Part shown: piece by piece, positions 1-5,634 of the stretch
Layout: every line of letters begins with the position of its first letter
How positions within the stretch are numbered: the stretch's first letter is position 1
Source: JAOACQ01 sp049968515
Lineage (GTDB): Bacteria; Spirochaetota; Brevinematia; Brevinematales; JAOACQ01
Length of the DNA: 5,733 nt
Assembly: GCA_049968515.1 (NCBI GenBank)
Contig: JBMFQR010000055.1
Coordinates: 1 to 5,733, forward strand
Reading direction: 5' to 3'
The notes under the pieces: model-generated
Database searches by the model: none
Told to the model about the DNA's origin: nothing
What the model saw: the letters and a program-made list of their open reading frames with translations, nothing else
Translations under genes and position numbers: made by a program

Positions 1-40
1 TAGGGAAAAACGGAAGGTTAAAAAATTTTTTAAAAAAATA

Positions 41-66
41 TTGAAAAAAAACTTGACAAATATAAT
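41..66 (+). promoter_or_regulatory. Weak promoter-like hexamers upstream of the protease remnant
   Basis: TTGAAA at 41-46 and a perfect TATAAT at 61-66 are separated by only 14 bp, shorter than the usual 16-18. A perfect TTGACA at 53-58 sits 2 bp before the same TATAAT and has no recognisable -10 box 16-18 bp downstream of it. The surroundings are A/T tracts, so the matches may be chance. If real, transcription would start near 73 and serve the two plus-strand genes. The layout could also be a promoter that has lost part of its spacer by deletion; that is inference. Confidence 0.22.
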
Positions 67-197
67 AAGATAGGGAGGGTGATAGGTATTATTATTACAG
101 ATGGCTTGAGTGTAGTGAAAAAATTTTTTCCAATTTATATTTTCCCGGTGCTGGTTACTGGGGAGAGGAGCTTCATAGAGGACCTACAAATAAGGAT

Positions 198-563
198 ATG
201 GTTATAGACTACTCCGATGGCAGTGGGATTAATATAAATGAAAACAGTGTTGATGAGACAAAAGGACTTGGAAGGACTGGAAGTGCTGGTGTGGACTACA
301 ATGGAAATGGAAAAACAAATAACTCTGGATTTTTGATGGACTTAAATCCAGAACCTGGTCAGAATGCTACAAACACCTTATCTGACTATAATGATTGGGC
401 TAACATAAACCTTTTCTTTGCCAGAACTTATCTTGGTGATATACAGGGGGCAAGGATTAAGGTAAATGAAAAACTTGTTTTATTACCTGATAGGGTTGGA
501 GATGATATTCAGCCGGTTATTGTTGAGACACTTATGCCACCTAAAAGAAGATTGAAGAGATAA
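198..563 (+). CDS. C-terminal remnant of a secreted zinc metalloprotease (probable 5'-truncated gene)
   Basis: The 121-residue product resembles the region after the zinc-binding site in secreted bacterial metalloproteases of the reprolysin-like type. Visible marks are VIDYSDG (residues 2-8) followed by NENSVDE-x-x-GLG, the Asp/Asn-rich VDYNGNGKTN (32-41), DLN (48-50) and DYNDWANINLFF (63-74); family members show LDYS, DWNxDG, DIN and NDW in the same order. No HExxH zinc motif is present. ATG 198 is the only standard start codon, but the frame is open back to 69 after the TAA at 66-68, and the upstream translation (FPGAGYWGEELHRGP) still looks like coding sequence, so the start is doubtful. 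A GAGGA at 178-182 is too far from the ATG, and AAGGA at 192-196 is too close. The protein is therefore probably inactive, a decaying fragment. It sits 4 bp before the next gene. The family call is from memory of the motifs, with moderate confidence. Confidence 0.55.
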   Translation: MVIDYSDGSGININENSVDETKGLGRTGSAGVDYNGNGKTNNSGFLMDLNPEPGQNATNTLSDYNDWANINLFFARTYLGDIQGARIKVNEKLVLLPDRVGDDIQPVIVETLMPPKRRLKR

Positions 564-567
564 ATCA

Positions 568-1179
568 ATGAAAAATAAGGCATTATTTATTTTAATCCTT
601 TTTCTTTTTTCATGCAGGGGGATTCACTTAAATATTCAACAGCCCTTAACCTTTAAAGAAGGTAAGATAAAATCTGCAGTTATAAAGGATGAAAGGCTTG
701 AACTCAAGGTAAAAACTACGTCTGGCTATGCGAACATCTTTATACAGCCCTGGAAGAAAATTGAAGGGATTAGCTTTTCACTGAATGGAATGGTTCTTAA
801 GTCATCCCCGATAGTTTCTCCAGCTGGACTTTCGAGAATTTTATCTTTTTACAAAAATGATAGACTGGTATTTTCAATTGGCAATAGAGTGAAAGAAAAT
901 AGCATTCTCCCCGGTGGTTTTAAGATTAAAAGAGGAGATTTGATTGGTGAAGAAACCACTGGTCCTATCTGGACGGGAATAAGGCTTGAAAGAGAGGGTG
1001 AGAGTTTTAATTTATTACCCGGACAGATTTTGGAGCTGAAGGCAGAAGAAAGGGGTTTTTATTTTCTATTCTTAGGGGCATCCCTGCCAGATTCAAAACA
1101 GGAAAGAAGCGATATTGTAGTTGAGAAGGCACCCTTTAGTGCAGATTATATAATTTTTCTACCTTCTTCAAGCGAATAA
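568..1179 (+). CDS. Predicted lipoprotein with a degenerate M23/LytM-like domain
   Basis: This 203-residue protein has a short basic N-terminus, a hydrophobic run (A5-F14) and a lipobox-like LFSC ending at Cys16, so it is likely a lipoprotein anchored in the envelope. The rest looks beta-rich. Residues 118-151 (IKRGDLIG, then TGPIWTGIRLEREGE and NLLP) follow the C-terminal pattern of M23 metallopeptidases, namely V-K-x-G-D-x-I-G, then TGPHLHFE-x-R-x-x-G and NPL. The HxH zinc-ligand/catalytic pair is replaced by Ile134 and Thr136, and no upstream HxxxD is evident. If the match is right, this is a non-enzymatic binding domain; the alignment is my inference. The start ATG lies 4 bp after the previous stop with a weak GAAGAG purine stretch at 554-559, so it probably shares that gene's transcript. 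The stop is only 5 bp from the stop of the converging OMP gene. The product is otherwise unrecognised. Confidence 0.7.
   Translation: MKNKALFILILFLFSCRGIHLNIQQPLTFKEGKIKSAVIKDERLELKVKTTSGYANIFIQPWKKIEGISFSLNGMVLKSSPIVSPAGLSRILSFYKNDRLVFSIGNRVKENSILPGGFKIKRGDLIGEETTGPIWTGIRLEREGESFNLLPGQILELKAEERGFYFLFLGASLPDSKQERSDIVVEKAPFSADYIIFLPSSSE
919..1020 (+). other. Segment resembling the M23 peptidase C-terminal motif, without catalytic His
   Basis: Residues 118-151 of the lipoprotein carry KRGDLIG (121-127), ETTGP (129-133), then a G-I-R-L strand, REGES and NLLP. In active M23 enzymes the stretch after TGP is H-x-H; here it is Ile-Trp-Thr. The order and spacing of the G-D-x-I-G, T-G-P and N-x-L-P marks is what suggests the fold. 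The stretch is short, so chance resemblance is possible. Confidence 0.35.
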
Positions 1180-1184
1180 CTTGA

Positions 1185-2321
1185 CTAAAGTAATGCGTGA
1201 AATTCTAGCAAAAAATTTTGCTGTGGCTTGTAACCGGGTAGTTTGCTTAACTCTTCTGTATAATATGCAAAGTTGATATGTAAGAATGGGATTTCGATTC
1301 CAAAACCGAGGGTTGGGTAGCCCTTGTACAATCCAGCTCTTGCCTTTAAGATGGATAAGAATGTTACTTCAGTGCCAAATTTTAGCTTTAGCAGGTAATT
1401 TTCCTCAAAGTAAAATGCATCTGAGAGGTCAAAATAGAATGTCCAGTCTTTAATTCCATACTTCAAAAAAAAATTCTTCAGTCTGTAGCTTAAGCCAAGA
1501 TTAAAACTTGCAGGATAATATGTGGGTTCTATTGTTCTGTTGGATATATACTGAAAGTTTGTATCATAGGCGCTCCAGGAAAAATAGGTATTGAACCAGT
1601 TCTTTACAACAAAACCCACGCATATGTATTCGCCTTTAAATAATATTCCAAGGTCTGATCCTATAGCCTGTCCCCAGAGAAAACCTTCTTTGAAGCCTGA
1701 GGCAAAGAGATCAAAAGCTTCAAGAAGGCTGAGATGTGGATTTTGATATTTTAATCTGTTGATATATTTAACATTTATTCCGGCATATGTTGTTACATTT
1801 TTTCCGAAATAGAATGGAATATCAAATTTCTTGCCGAATCCAGAAAGAAATACAAGATCTGAATATATAGATGCATCAAGGTAGGGTAATATTCCAGAAA
1901 AGTGTGAGGAAAGTGATGTGTTGAAATCATTGTATATTAAGAATCCAATACCTTCTGTCATATAACCGAAAGCCAATGGACCATTCACTCCTGCACACAC
2001 ATTTAATTTGCTCAGGATAGGTGCAATTTCTGGAAGAATTGCATAAATATCGGTATTGCCCCTCATTTTTTCATAAATGGTATAGTATTCATAGAGGTCG
2101 TAATTAAATCTTATTCCATTCCTTACAAAAGAGAAGTAGCTTTTTGATGTTACGCCAAAAGAGGCTGGATTCATAAAAACCATTCCAAACTTATCATATG
2201 CCACAATTCCAGTCCCACCCGCTCCCATTATTTCTGCTGGCAGGGATAATTCCTTTTCTCTTTCCAGACAATTCAACATTCCGTATATTGTCATCAAAAT
2301 CAGTAATATTTTCTTTTTCAT
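1185..2321 (-). CDS. PorV/FadL-like outer-membrane beta-barrel protein
   Basis: The 378-residue protein starts with a Sec-type signal (MKKK, then hydrophobic I5-Y13). The mature N-terminus carries MGAGGTGIVA (32-41) and FMNPASFG (49-56), the signature seen at the start of FadL/PorV/UPF0164-type barrels (x-G-x-GG-x-x-x-A, then NPA). The remainder alternates polar and hydrophobic residues, is rich in Tyr, Phe and Gly, lacks long hydrophobic helices, and ends with YYTEELSKLPGYKP and a terminal strand (NFLLEFHALL), typical of this barrel class. Cys18 is preceded by Asn, so a lipobox is unlikely. The ATG at 2321 has an AGG-type ribosome site in CAGGTAAAA. It follows the TPR lipoprotein gene by 10 bp and is probably cotranscribed with it. 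The likely role is transport or secretion support across the outer membrane; the substrate cannot be told. Confidence 0.72.
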   Translation of the reverse strand: MKKKILLILMTIYGMLNCLEREKELSLPAEIMGAGGTGIVAYDKFGMVFMNPASFGVTSKSYFSFVRNGIRFNYDLYEYYTIYEKMRGNTDIYAILPEIAPILSKLNVCAGVNGPLAFGYMTEGIGFLIYNDFNTSLSSHFSGILPYLDASIYSDLVFLSGFGKKFDIPFYFGKNVTTYAGINVKYINRLKYQNPHLSLLEAFDLFASGFKEGFLWGQAIGSDLGILFKGEYICVGFVVKNWFNTYFSWSAYDTNFQYISNRTIEPTYYPASFNLGLSYRLKNFFLKYGIKDWTFYFDLSDAFYFEENYLLKLKFGTEVTFLSILKARAGLYKGYPTLGFGIEIPFLHINFAYYTEELSKLPGYKPQQNFLLEFHALL

Positions 2322-2331
2322 TTTTACCTGC

Positions 2332-3402
2332 TTATAGGTTGAAATAGTTTGAAATTACTTCTGATATATTGGTCATTGAAGGAACAAGATTGGTTAAATC
2401 GTTTACATTTGTAATTCCAGCATTATTAAGATCATTTGTGAAGGAATCATAGTCATTTGTATTATATCCGGCATCAGAAAGATAGTTTATTATCATATCA
2501 TCATTTGTAATCTCAATGTTTGTAAGAGAAATATTATTTGTTATTTCATAAATATTTGTGAGGGATAAAAGGTTAATGTTTATGTTTGTATCTGGTAGGG
2601 TGAGATTTGTTATTATTTTATCCATTTCAGATATTACCCCATTAAAAAAACTGGAAAATGACACAATTAAATTCCTTGTTTCCTCAGAATGGAGGTTATT
2701 TGTTACATAAAGAAGGCTCTGGTCAGCTCTACTTATGTTTTTTTTCCTATTTTCATACTTGATTGTTATTTTTTTTGTATTATTTACGACGCCTATAACT
2801 TTAAATGGATTTGGATTTTCTCCCGTCAACTCATTTATTTCATTCAAAACACTCGAGTTGTTTGAATCAATTTCCATTTTTTCATTTATCGATATAAGAT
2901 CATTTGTGTCATTTACAATATTATTGTTTGAATTGAAGTCAATAAAGTCAAATATTGAAAAAAAGTACCCAAAAAAATAATAATTGAGATTTACATTTAC
3001 ATCATCATATCTTATTTTATTGTCTGTTTCCTTATTTATTATTTTGTAAAGATTTAGCCACACATATCTTGATACATCATAAAGAGTATTTAAATTCCCA
3101 AACTTTGAGGGGTCATTATTCTGGATGGCATTGTAAATATTCGTGATAGAAATCCTCATAAAAATATATGAGGTGACCTTCCCTTCAATTGCCCTTGATT
3201 TTGTGGGAGAGAGGCTTTCTGCTCTTGAATATGCTTTAAAGGCATTTTCATAATCCCCATTCTCAAAATATTCATCTCCCATTGCGATGAGGGTATCACT
3301 ATCATAGATTTCATCTATATTTTGAGGGTTTGTGGGTGAATAGACATTATAAGCACTGCAACCTGAAAAAATAAGCAGGGCTGTTAAAAATATTTTCTTC
3401 AT
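2332..3402 (-). CDS. Asn-rich TPR lipoprotein
   Basis: The 356-residue product begins with MKKIFLTALLIFSGC, a lipoprotein signal with the acylated Cys at 15 (Phe at -3 is slightly atypical). Residues 35-68 form one well-formed tetratricopeptide repeat: M41-G42, Y45, A54, Y58, A61 and P66 fall at the consensus positions 7, 8, 11, 20, 24, 27 and 32. Residues 70-130 look helical and may continue the solenoid. Beyond about 135 the protein is low in complexity, with 59 Asn in 356 residues, and its last 92 residues contain eleven Thr-Asn dipeptides, mostly preceded by a hydrophobic residue. The ATG is supported by a strong GGAGGGA site. The gene is followed after 10 bp by the outer-membrane barrel gene, so an assembly or accessory role at the outer membrane is plausible. 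No named family is recognised beyond the TPR. Confidence 0.72.
   Translation of the reverse strand: MKKIFLTALLIFSGCSAYNVYSPTNPQNIDEIYDSDTLIAMGDEYFENGDYENAFKAYSRAESLSPTKSRAIEGKVTSYIFMRISITNIYNAIQNNDPSKFGNLNTLYDVSRYVWLNLYKIINKETDNKIRYDDVNVNLNYYFFGYFFSIFDFIDFNSNNNIVNDTNDLISINEKMEIDSNNSSVLNEINELTGENPNPFKVIGVVNNTKKITIKYENRKKNISRADQSLLYVTNNLHSEETRNLIVSFSSFFNGVISEMDKIITNLTLPDTNININLLSLTNIYEITNNISLTNIEITNDDMIINYLSDAGYNTNDYDSFTNDLNNAGITNVNDLTNLVPSMTNISEVISNYFNL
2335..2610 (-). repeat. Degenerate hydrophobic-Thr-Asn repeats in the C-terminal tail of the TPR lipoprotein
   Basis: Thr-Asn pairs start at residues 265, 272, 282, 288, 294, 299, 315, 322, 331, 337 and 344, so most steps are 5-10 residues. 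Nine of the eleven are preceded by Ile, Leu, Phe or Met. Seven use the identical hexamer ACAAAT, two use ACAAAC and two use ACCAAT, read on the minus strand. The copies are too irregular to be a tandem array now, but repeated hexamer use suggests old repeat expansion. Confidence 0.5.
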
Positions 3403-3406
3403 AATT

Positions 3407-3413
3407 TCCCTCC
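3407..3413 (-). promoter_or_regulatory. Strong ribosome binding site of the TPR lipoprotein gene
   Basis: The minus strand reads GGAGGGA followed by AATT and then ATG at 3402. The GGAGG core lies 6 nt from the start codon, close to the ideal spacing, which fixes the start of this gene. Confidence 0.75.
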
Positions 3414-3418
3414 ATACT

Positions 3419-3448
3419 AATATACTTTTTTTATTGATTTTATCGGAA
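3419..3448 (-). promoter_or_regulatory. Weak candidate promoter for the lipoprotein-OMP unit
   Basis: On the minus strand TTCCGA (3448-3443) and TATATT (3424-3419) are 18 bp apart, directly ahead of the ribosome site. The -35 match is poor (three of six), and the gap is A/T-rich throughout. The 92 bp between folC and this gene contains no strong terminator, so read-through from panB-folC is equally possible. Confidence 0.22.
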
Positions 3449-3494
3449 AAATTTTGCTAAAAATTTGGCTCTACAGAAAGTCTCATTTTAAATT

Positions 3495-4790
3495 CTATAC
3501 GAATAAAAAATCTTTCAGTTGAGACATTATATAAAATGAACCGGTAAAGACATAAAAAAATTCCTCTCCATTTTTAAATTTAAACTCTTTTATATTATTC
3601 AGGAAGAACAGGTTTTTTAATCTTTTTGTTTTCAGAGTGTTATAGAGTTCTTTACTTCCGGCTGGCCTAACAGCAGTAAAATCAAAAAGGATAATTTTAT
3701 AAAACATCTTTCTGTATCTGTAGATTATTCTTGCAATTCTATCAATTTCTTTGTCTATGAGAATTCCCAAAAAAAGTATTATCTTTTTACCCTTTGCAAT
3801 ATTATACATTTTTATGTTTTCAAAAAGTTTTCTTAAAGAATCATCATTATGTGCGACATCAAATAGAAAATTTCCTGCAATTTTCATTCTAAAGGGAAGT
3901 TTTATTTCTGCAACCTCTCTTAAGATGCTTTCATTTAACTTTTTAAAGTGAATAAAGAATGCAAGAACGGCAAGTAAGAAATTTTTTACAAATTCGTCAG
4001 ATGGAGTTGAGAGTTTTATGTTATTGACCTTCAGTCTTTCCCCCGGGATTTTTATTGAAAAATCAAATAAAGCTCCCTCTATTGTCCTTTCTTTAATCCT
4101 GTAGTTTGCTATTTCTGGAAAATAGAAGAAGCCAGCCTTCCTTTTCCTTGCTACTTTTTTTAATACCAATAATGCTTCTCTTTTCTGTTTTGATGAAATT
4201 ACAGGAGTGAGATTTTTAATAATGCCAGCCTTTTCATATGCAATTTTTGAAAGAGTATTACCGAGAATTTTTGTATGATCATAGCTAATAGGAGTTATAA
4301 TTGATAGAATAGGTTTGCAAAAATTGGTGGCGTCAAGTCTACCACCGAGACCTGTTTCAAGCACAATATATTTGCAGTTTTTCCTTGTGAAATATATAAT
4401 TGCAATGAATGTGAGAGCCTCAAAAAAGGTGAGTTTTTCTGAGATAATTTCTTTTTCAAATTCGGTAATAAGAGCTGCAAATTCATCATCTGAAATTTCA
4501 ACTCCATTAATTGAAATTCTTTCATTTATTTTTGAAATATGAGGTGATGTATATAGCCCGGTATTTTCTTCTGTGTGTTTATGTATAAGCCGTGAGAGAT
4601 AGATGGATGTGCTTCCTTTGCCTTTTGTACCAGCTATATGGAATATTTTTGTCCTGCTGTAATCGATTTCAGCGGAGTTTAAAGCAATTGTAATCTTTTC
4701 GGGATTATAGTTTTCCTCTTTGTATTCTGAAAACTTCTTTTCATAATTGATAAGTGTTTCGATAAAATTTATGGCTTCGGAGTAATTCAT
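3495..4790 (-). CDS. folC: Dihydrofolate synthase / folylpolyglutamate synthase
   Basis: FolC joins glutamate to dihydropteroate and adds further glutamates to tetrahydrofolate in the cytoplasm, using ATP. The 431-residue length is normal for the family. The Mur-ligase-type ATP site is HIAGTKGKGSTS (51-62). It is followed by TGLYTSPHI-x-x-x-NERI (77-92), the FFEALT stretch (122-127) expected near the pterin site, LETGLGGRLDATN (144-156), and DHTKILGNTL-x-x-IAYEKAGIIK (171-192), which includes the lysine that is carbamylated in this family (about K187). The C-terminal glutamate-ligase domain has DVAHN (311-315), then LFLGILIDKEID and TGSFY. Three places depart from the usual pattern: HNP reads HND, the PGR before it reads PFR (299-301), and the GxHQ-type motif before N270 is absent. 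The ATG overlaps the panB stop by one base (TAATG), so the two are translationally coupled. A bifunctional enzyme is the likeliest reading. Confidence 0.93.
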   Translation of the reverse strand: MNYSEAINFIETLINYEKKFSEYKEENYNPEKITIALNSAEIDYSRTKIFHIAGTKGKGSTSIYLSRLIHKHTEENTGLYTSPHISKINERISINGVEISDDEFAALITEFEKEIISEKLTFFEALTFIAIIYFTRKNCKYIVLETGLGGRLDATNFCKPILSIITPISYDHTKILGNTLSKIAYEKAGIIKNLTPVISSKQKREALLVLKKVARKRKAGFFYFPEIANYRIKERTIEGALFDFSIKIPGERLKVNNIKLSTPSDEFVKNFLLAVLAFFIHFKKLNESILREVAEIKLPFRMKIAGNFLFDVAHNDDSLRKLFENIKMYNIAKGKKIILFLGILIDKEIDRIARIIYRYRKMFYKIILFDFTAVRPAGSKELYNTLKTKRLKNLFFLNNIKEFKFKNGEEFFYVFTGSFYIMSQLKDFLFV

Positions 4791-5581
4791 TAAACCTGCC
4801 CGTGAAACACATTTTCTTCGGAGGGAAAATTTCCTTTCTTTACCTCACTAATGTATTCCGAAACAGCCTTTCTTATAATTTCATAAAGATTTGTGTAGGC
4901 TTTGTTGTGTTTGTAGCTTTTGTCCTTTTCCATTCCAAGCATATCTGTTATTACCAGAACCTGTCCATCAGTAAATCTGCCTGCTCCTATTCCAATTGTT
5001 GGTATTTTTATGCTTTCAGTTATAGCCTTTGCTGCCTCTTCAGTGGTTTCTTCTATTACAATGGAAAATGCCCCAGCTTCTTCAAGTGCCTTTGCATCTT
5101 CTAAGAGTTTTTTTACTTCTTCATCAGTTTTGCCAGCCACCCGGTAGCCATAAATATTTACGGATTGAGGCTTGAGTCCAATATGTCCCATCACTGGAAT
5201 GCCTATTGTTGTCATTGCCCTTACCACTTCCGATAGCTCTTTTCCACCCTCAAGCTTTACAGCATTTGCTCCAGTTTCCTTGATAAGCCTTCCAGCGTTT
5301 TTTACACTTTCTTCCTTTGATGTTCCATAGCTTAAAAATGGCATATCAGCCACAATAATAGAGTTTGATGCTCCTTTGCGAACAATCTTTAAATGATATA
5401 TCATTTCTTCCATTGTGACATTTAGAGTATTTTTTTCTCCCTTTATTACTGTTCCAAGTGAATCACCAACAAGAATTATGTCAATTCCCGCATCTTCAAG
5501 GATTTTGGCAGTGAGGAAATCATAACAGGTAAGCATTGTTATTTTTTCTTTTCCCTTTTTGGCAATGATCTTGTGTATCAT
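4790..5581 (-). CDS. panB: 3-methyl-2-oxobutanoate hydroxymethyltransferase (ketopantoate hydroxymethyltransferase)
   Basis: PanB transfers a hydroxymethyl group from 5,10-methylene-tetrahydrofolate to 2-oxoisovalerate, giving ketopantoate, the first committed step to pantothenate and CoA. From ATG 5581 the product is 263 residues, matching the usual 260-280. The whole barrel is recognisable: LTCYD; LVGDSLG with Asp40; VTMEEM; VADMPFLSYG with Asp79; AVKLEGG with Lys109 and Glu111; PVMGHIGLKPQS with His133; IVIEE with the probable catalytic Glu177; IPTIGIGAG; and DGQVLVITDMLG. Mg-binding residues (Asp40, Asp79, Glu111) and the catalytic Glu are all present, so it should be active. A start 12 nt upstream at TTG 5593 would overlap the GAGGAA ribosome site and is unlikely. 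The stop overlaps the folC start by one base. The pairing is sensible because the enzyme depends on a folate coenzyme. Confidence 0.96.
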   Translation of the reverse strand: MIHKIIAKKGKEKITMLTCYDFLTAKILEDAGIDIILVGDSLGTVIKGEKNTLNVTMEEMIYHLKIVRKGASNSIIVADMPFLSYGTSKEESVKNAGRLIKETGANAVKLEGGKELSEVVRAMTTIGIPVMGHIGLKPQSVNIYGYRVAGKTDEEVKKLLEDAKALEEAGAFSIVIEETTEEAAKAITESIKIPTIGIGAGRFTDGQVLVITDMLGMEKDKSYKHNKAYTNLYEIIRKAVSEYISEVKKGNFPSEENVFHGQV

Positions 5582-5585
5582 AATA

Positions 5586-5591
5586 TTCCTC
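5586..5591 (-). promoter_or_regulatory. Ribosome binding site that fixes the panB start
   Basis: The minus strand reads TTGAGGAATATT and then ATG at 5581. GAGG ends 6 nt before the ATG, ideal spacing. The in-frame TTG at 5593 overlaps this site by one base and has no comparable site of its own, so ATG 5581 is preferred. Confidence 0.8.
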
Positions 5592-5605
5592 AAATGATAT
5601 ATTAA

Positions 5606-5634
5606 ATTATATTATATAGTTTTAATTTTAGCAA
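5606..5634 (-). promoter_or_regulatory. Sigma70-type promoter of the panB-folC operon
   Basis: On the minus strand TTGCTA (5634-5629, four of six to TTGACA) is followed after exactly 17 bp by a perfect TATAAT (5611-5606). A second TATAAT at 5616-5611 overlaps it but would leave only a 12-bp spacer. Transcription would start near 5599, giving a short leader of about 18 nt that carries the ribosome site. No riboswitch-like structure fits in so short a leader. Confidence 0.6.

Noticed and set aside
79..207. 42-codon GTG-started frame after a GGGAGGG stretch
   Set aside because: The purine run directly abuts the GTG, leaving no spacing. The product resembles nothing known to me, and the overlapping frame has the protease-like translation.
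1207..1222. Palindrome AGCAAAAAATTTTGCT as a bidirectional terminator
   Set aside because: No T tract follows on either strand, the loop is too small, and it lies within the OMP coding sequence.
2401..2620. Repeated ATTTGT on the plus strand as a CRISPR or minisatellite array
   Set aside because: Spacing is irregular, there is no repeat-spacer structure, and it is explained by Thr-Asn codons of the lipoprotein gene.
2735..2980. Plus-strand 81-aa open frame, very hydrophobic
   Set aside because: It is antisense to the Asn/Lys/Ile-rich lipoprotein gene, which has a signal peptide and strong ribosome site. Phe/Leu-rich antisense frames are expected there.
3449..3466. A/T-only hairpin AAATTTT-GCTA-AAAATTT after folC as a terminator
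   Set aside because: The stem has no G-C pairs, and no proper T run follows it on the minus strand, so it would be a very weak terminator.
3751..3951. Plus-strand 66-aa open frame opposite folC
   Set aside because: It is antisense to the FolC C-terminal domain, including DVAHN, and has no supporting signal.
4295..4542. Open frames on both strands inside folC
   Set aside because: They lie across conserved FolC motifs read in the true frame and are shadows.
4802..5147. Two plus-strand open frames opposite panB
   Set aside because: They are antisense to fully conserved PanB sequence and show no ribosome site or recognisable motif.
5582..5593. TTG start extending PanB by four residues
   Set aside because: The TTG overlaps the GAGGAA ribosome site that serves ATG 5581 at ideal spacing.
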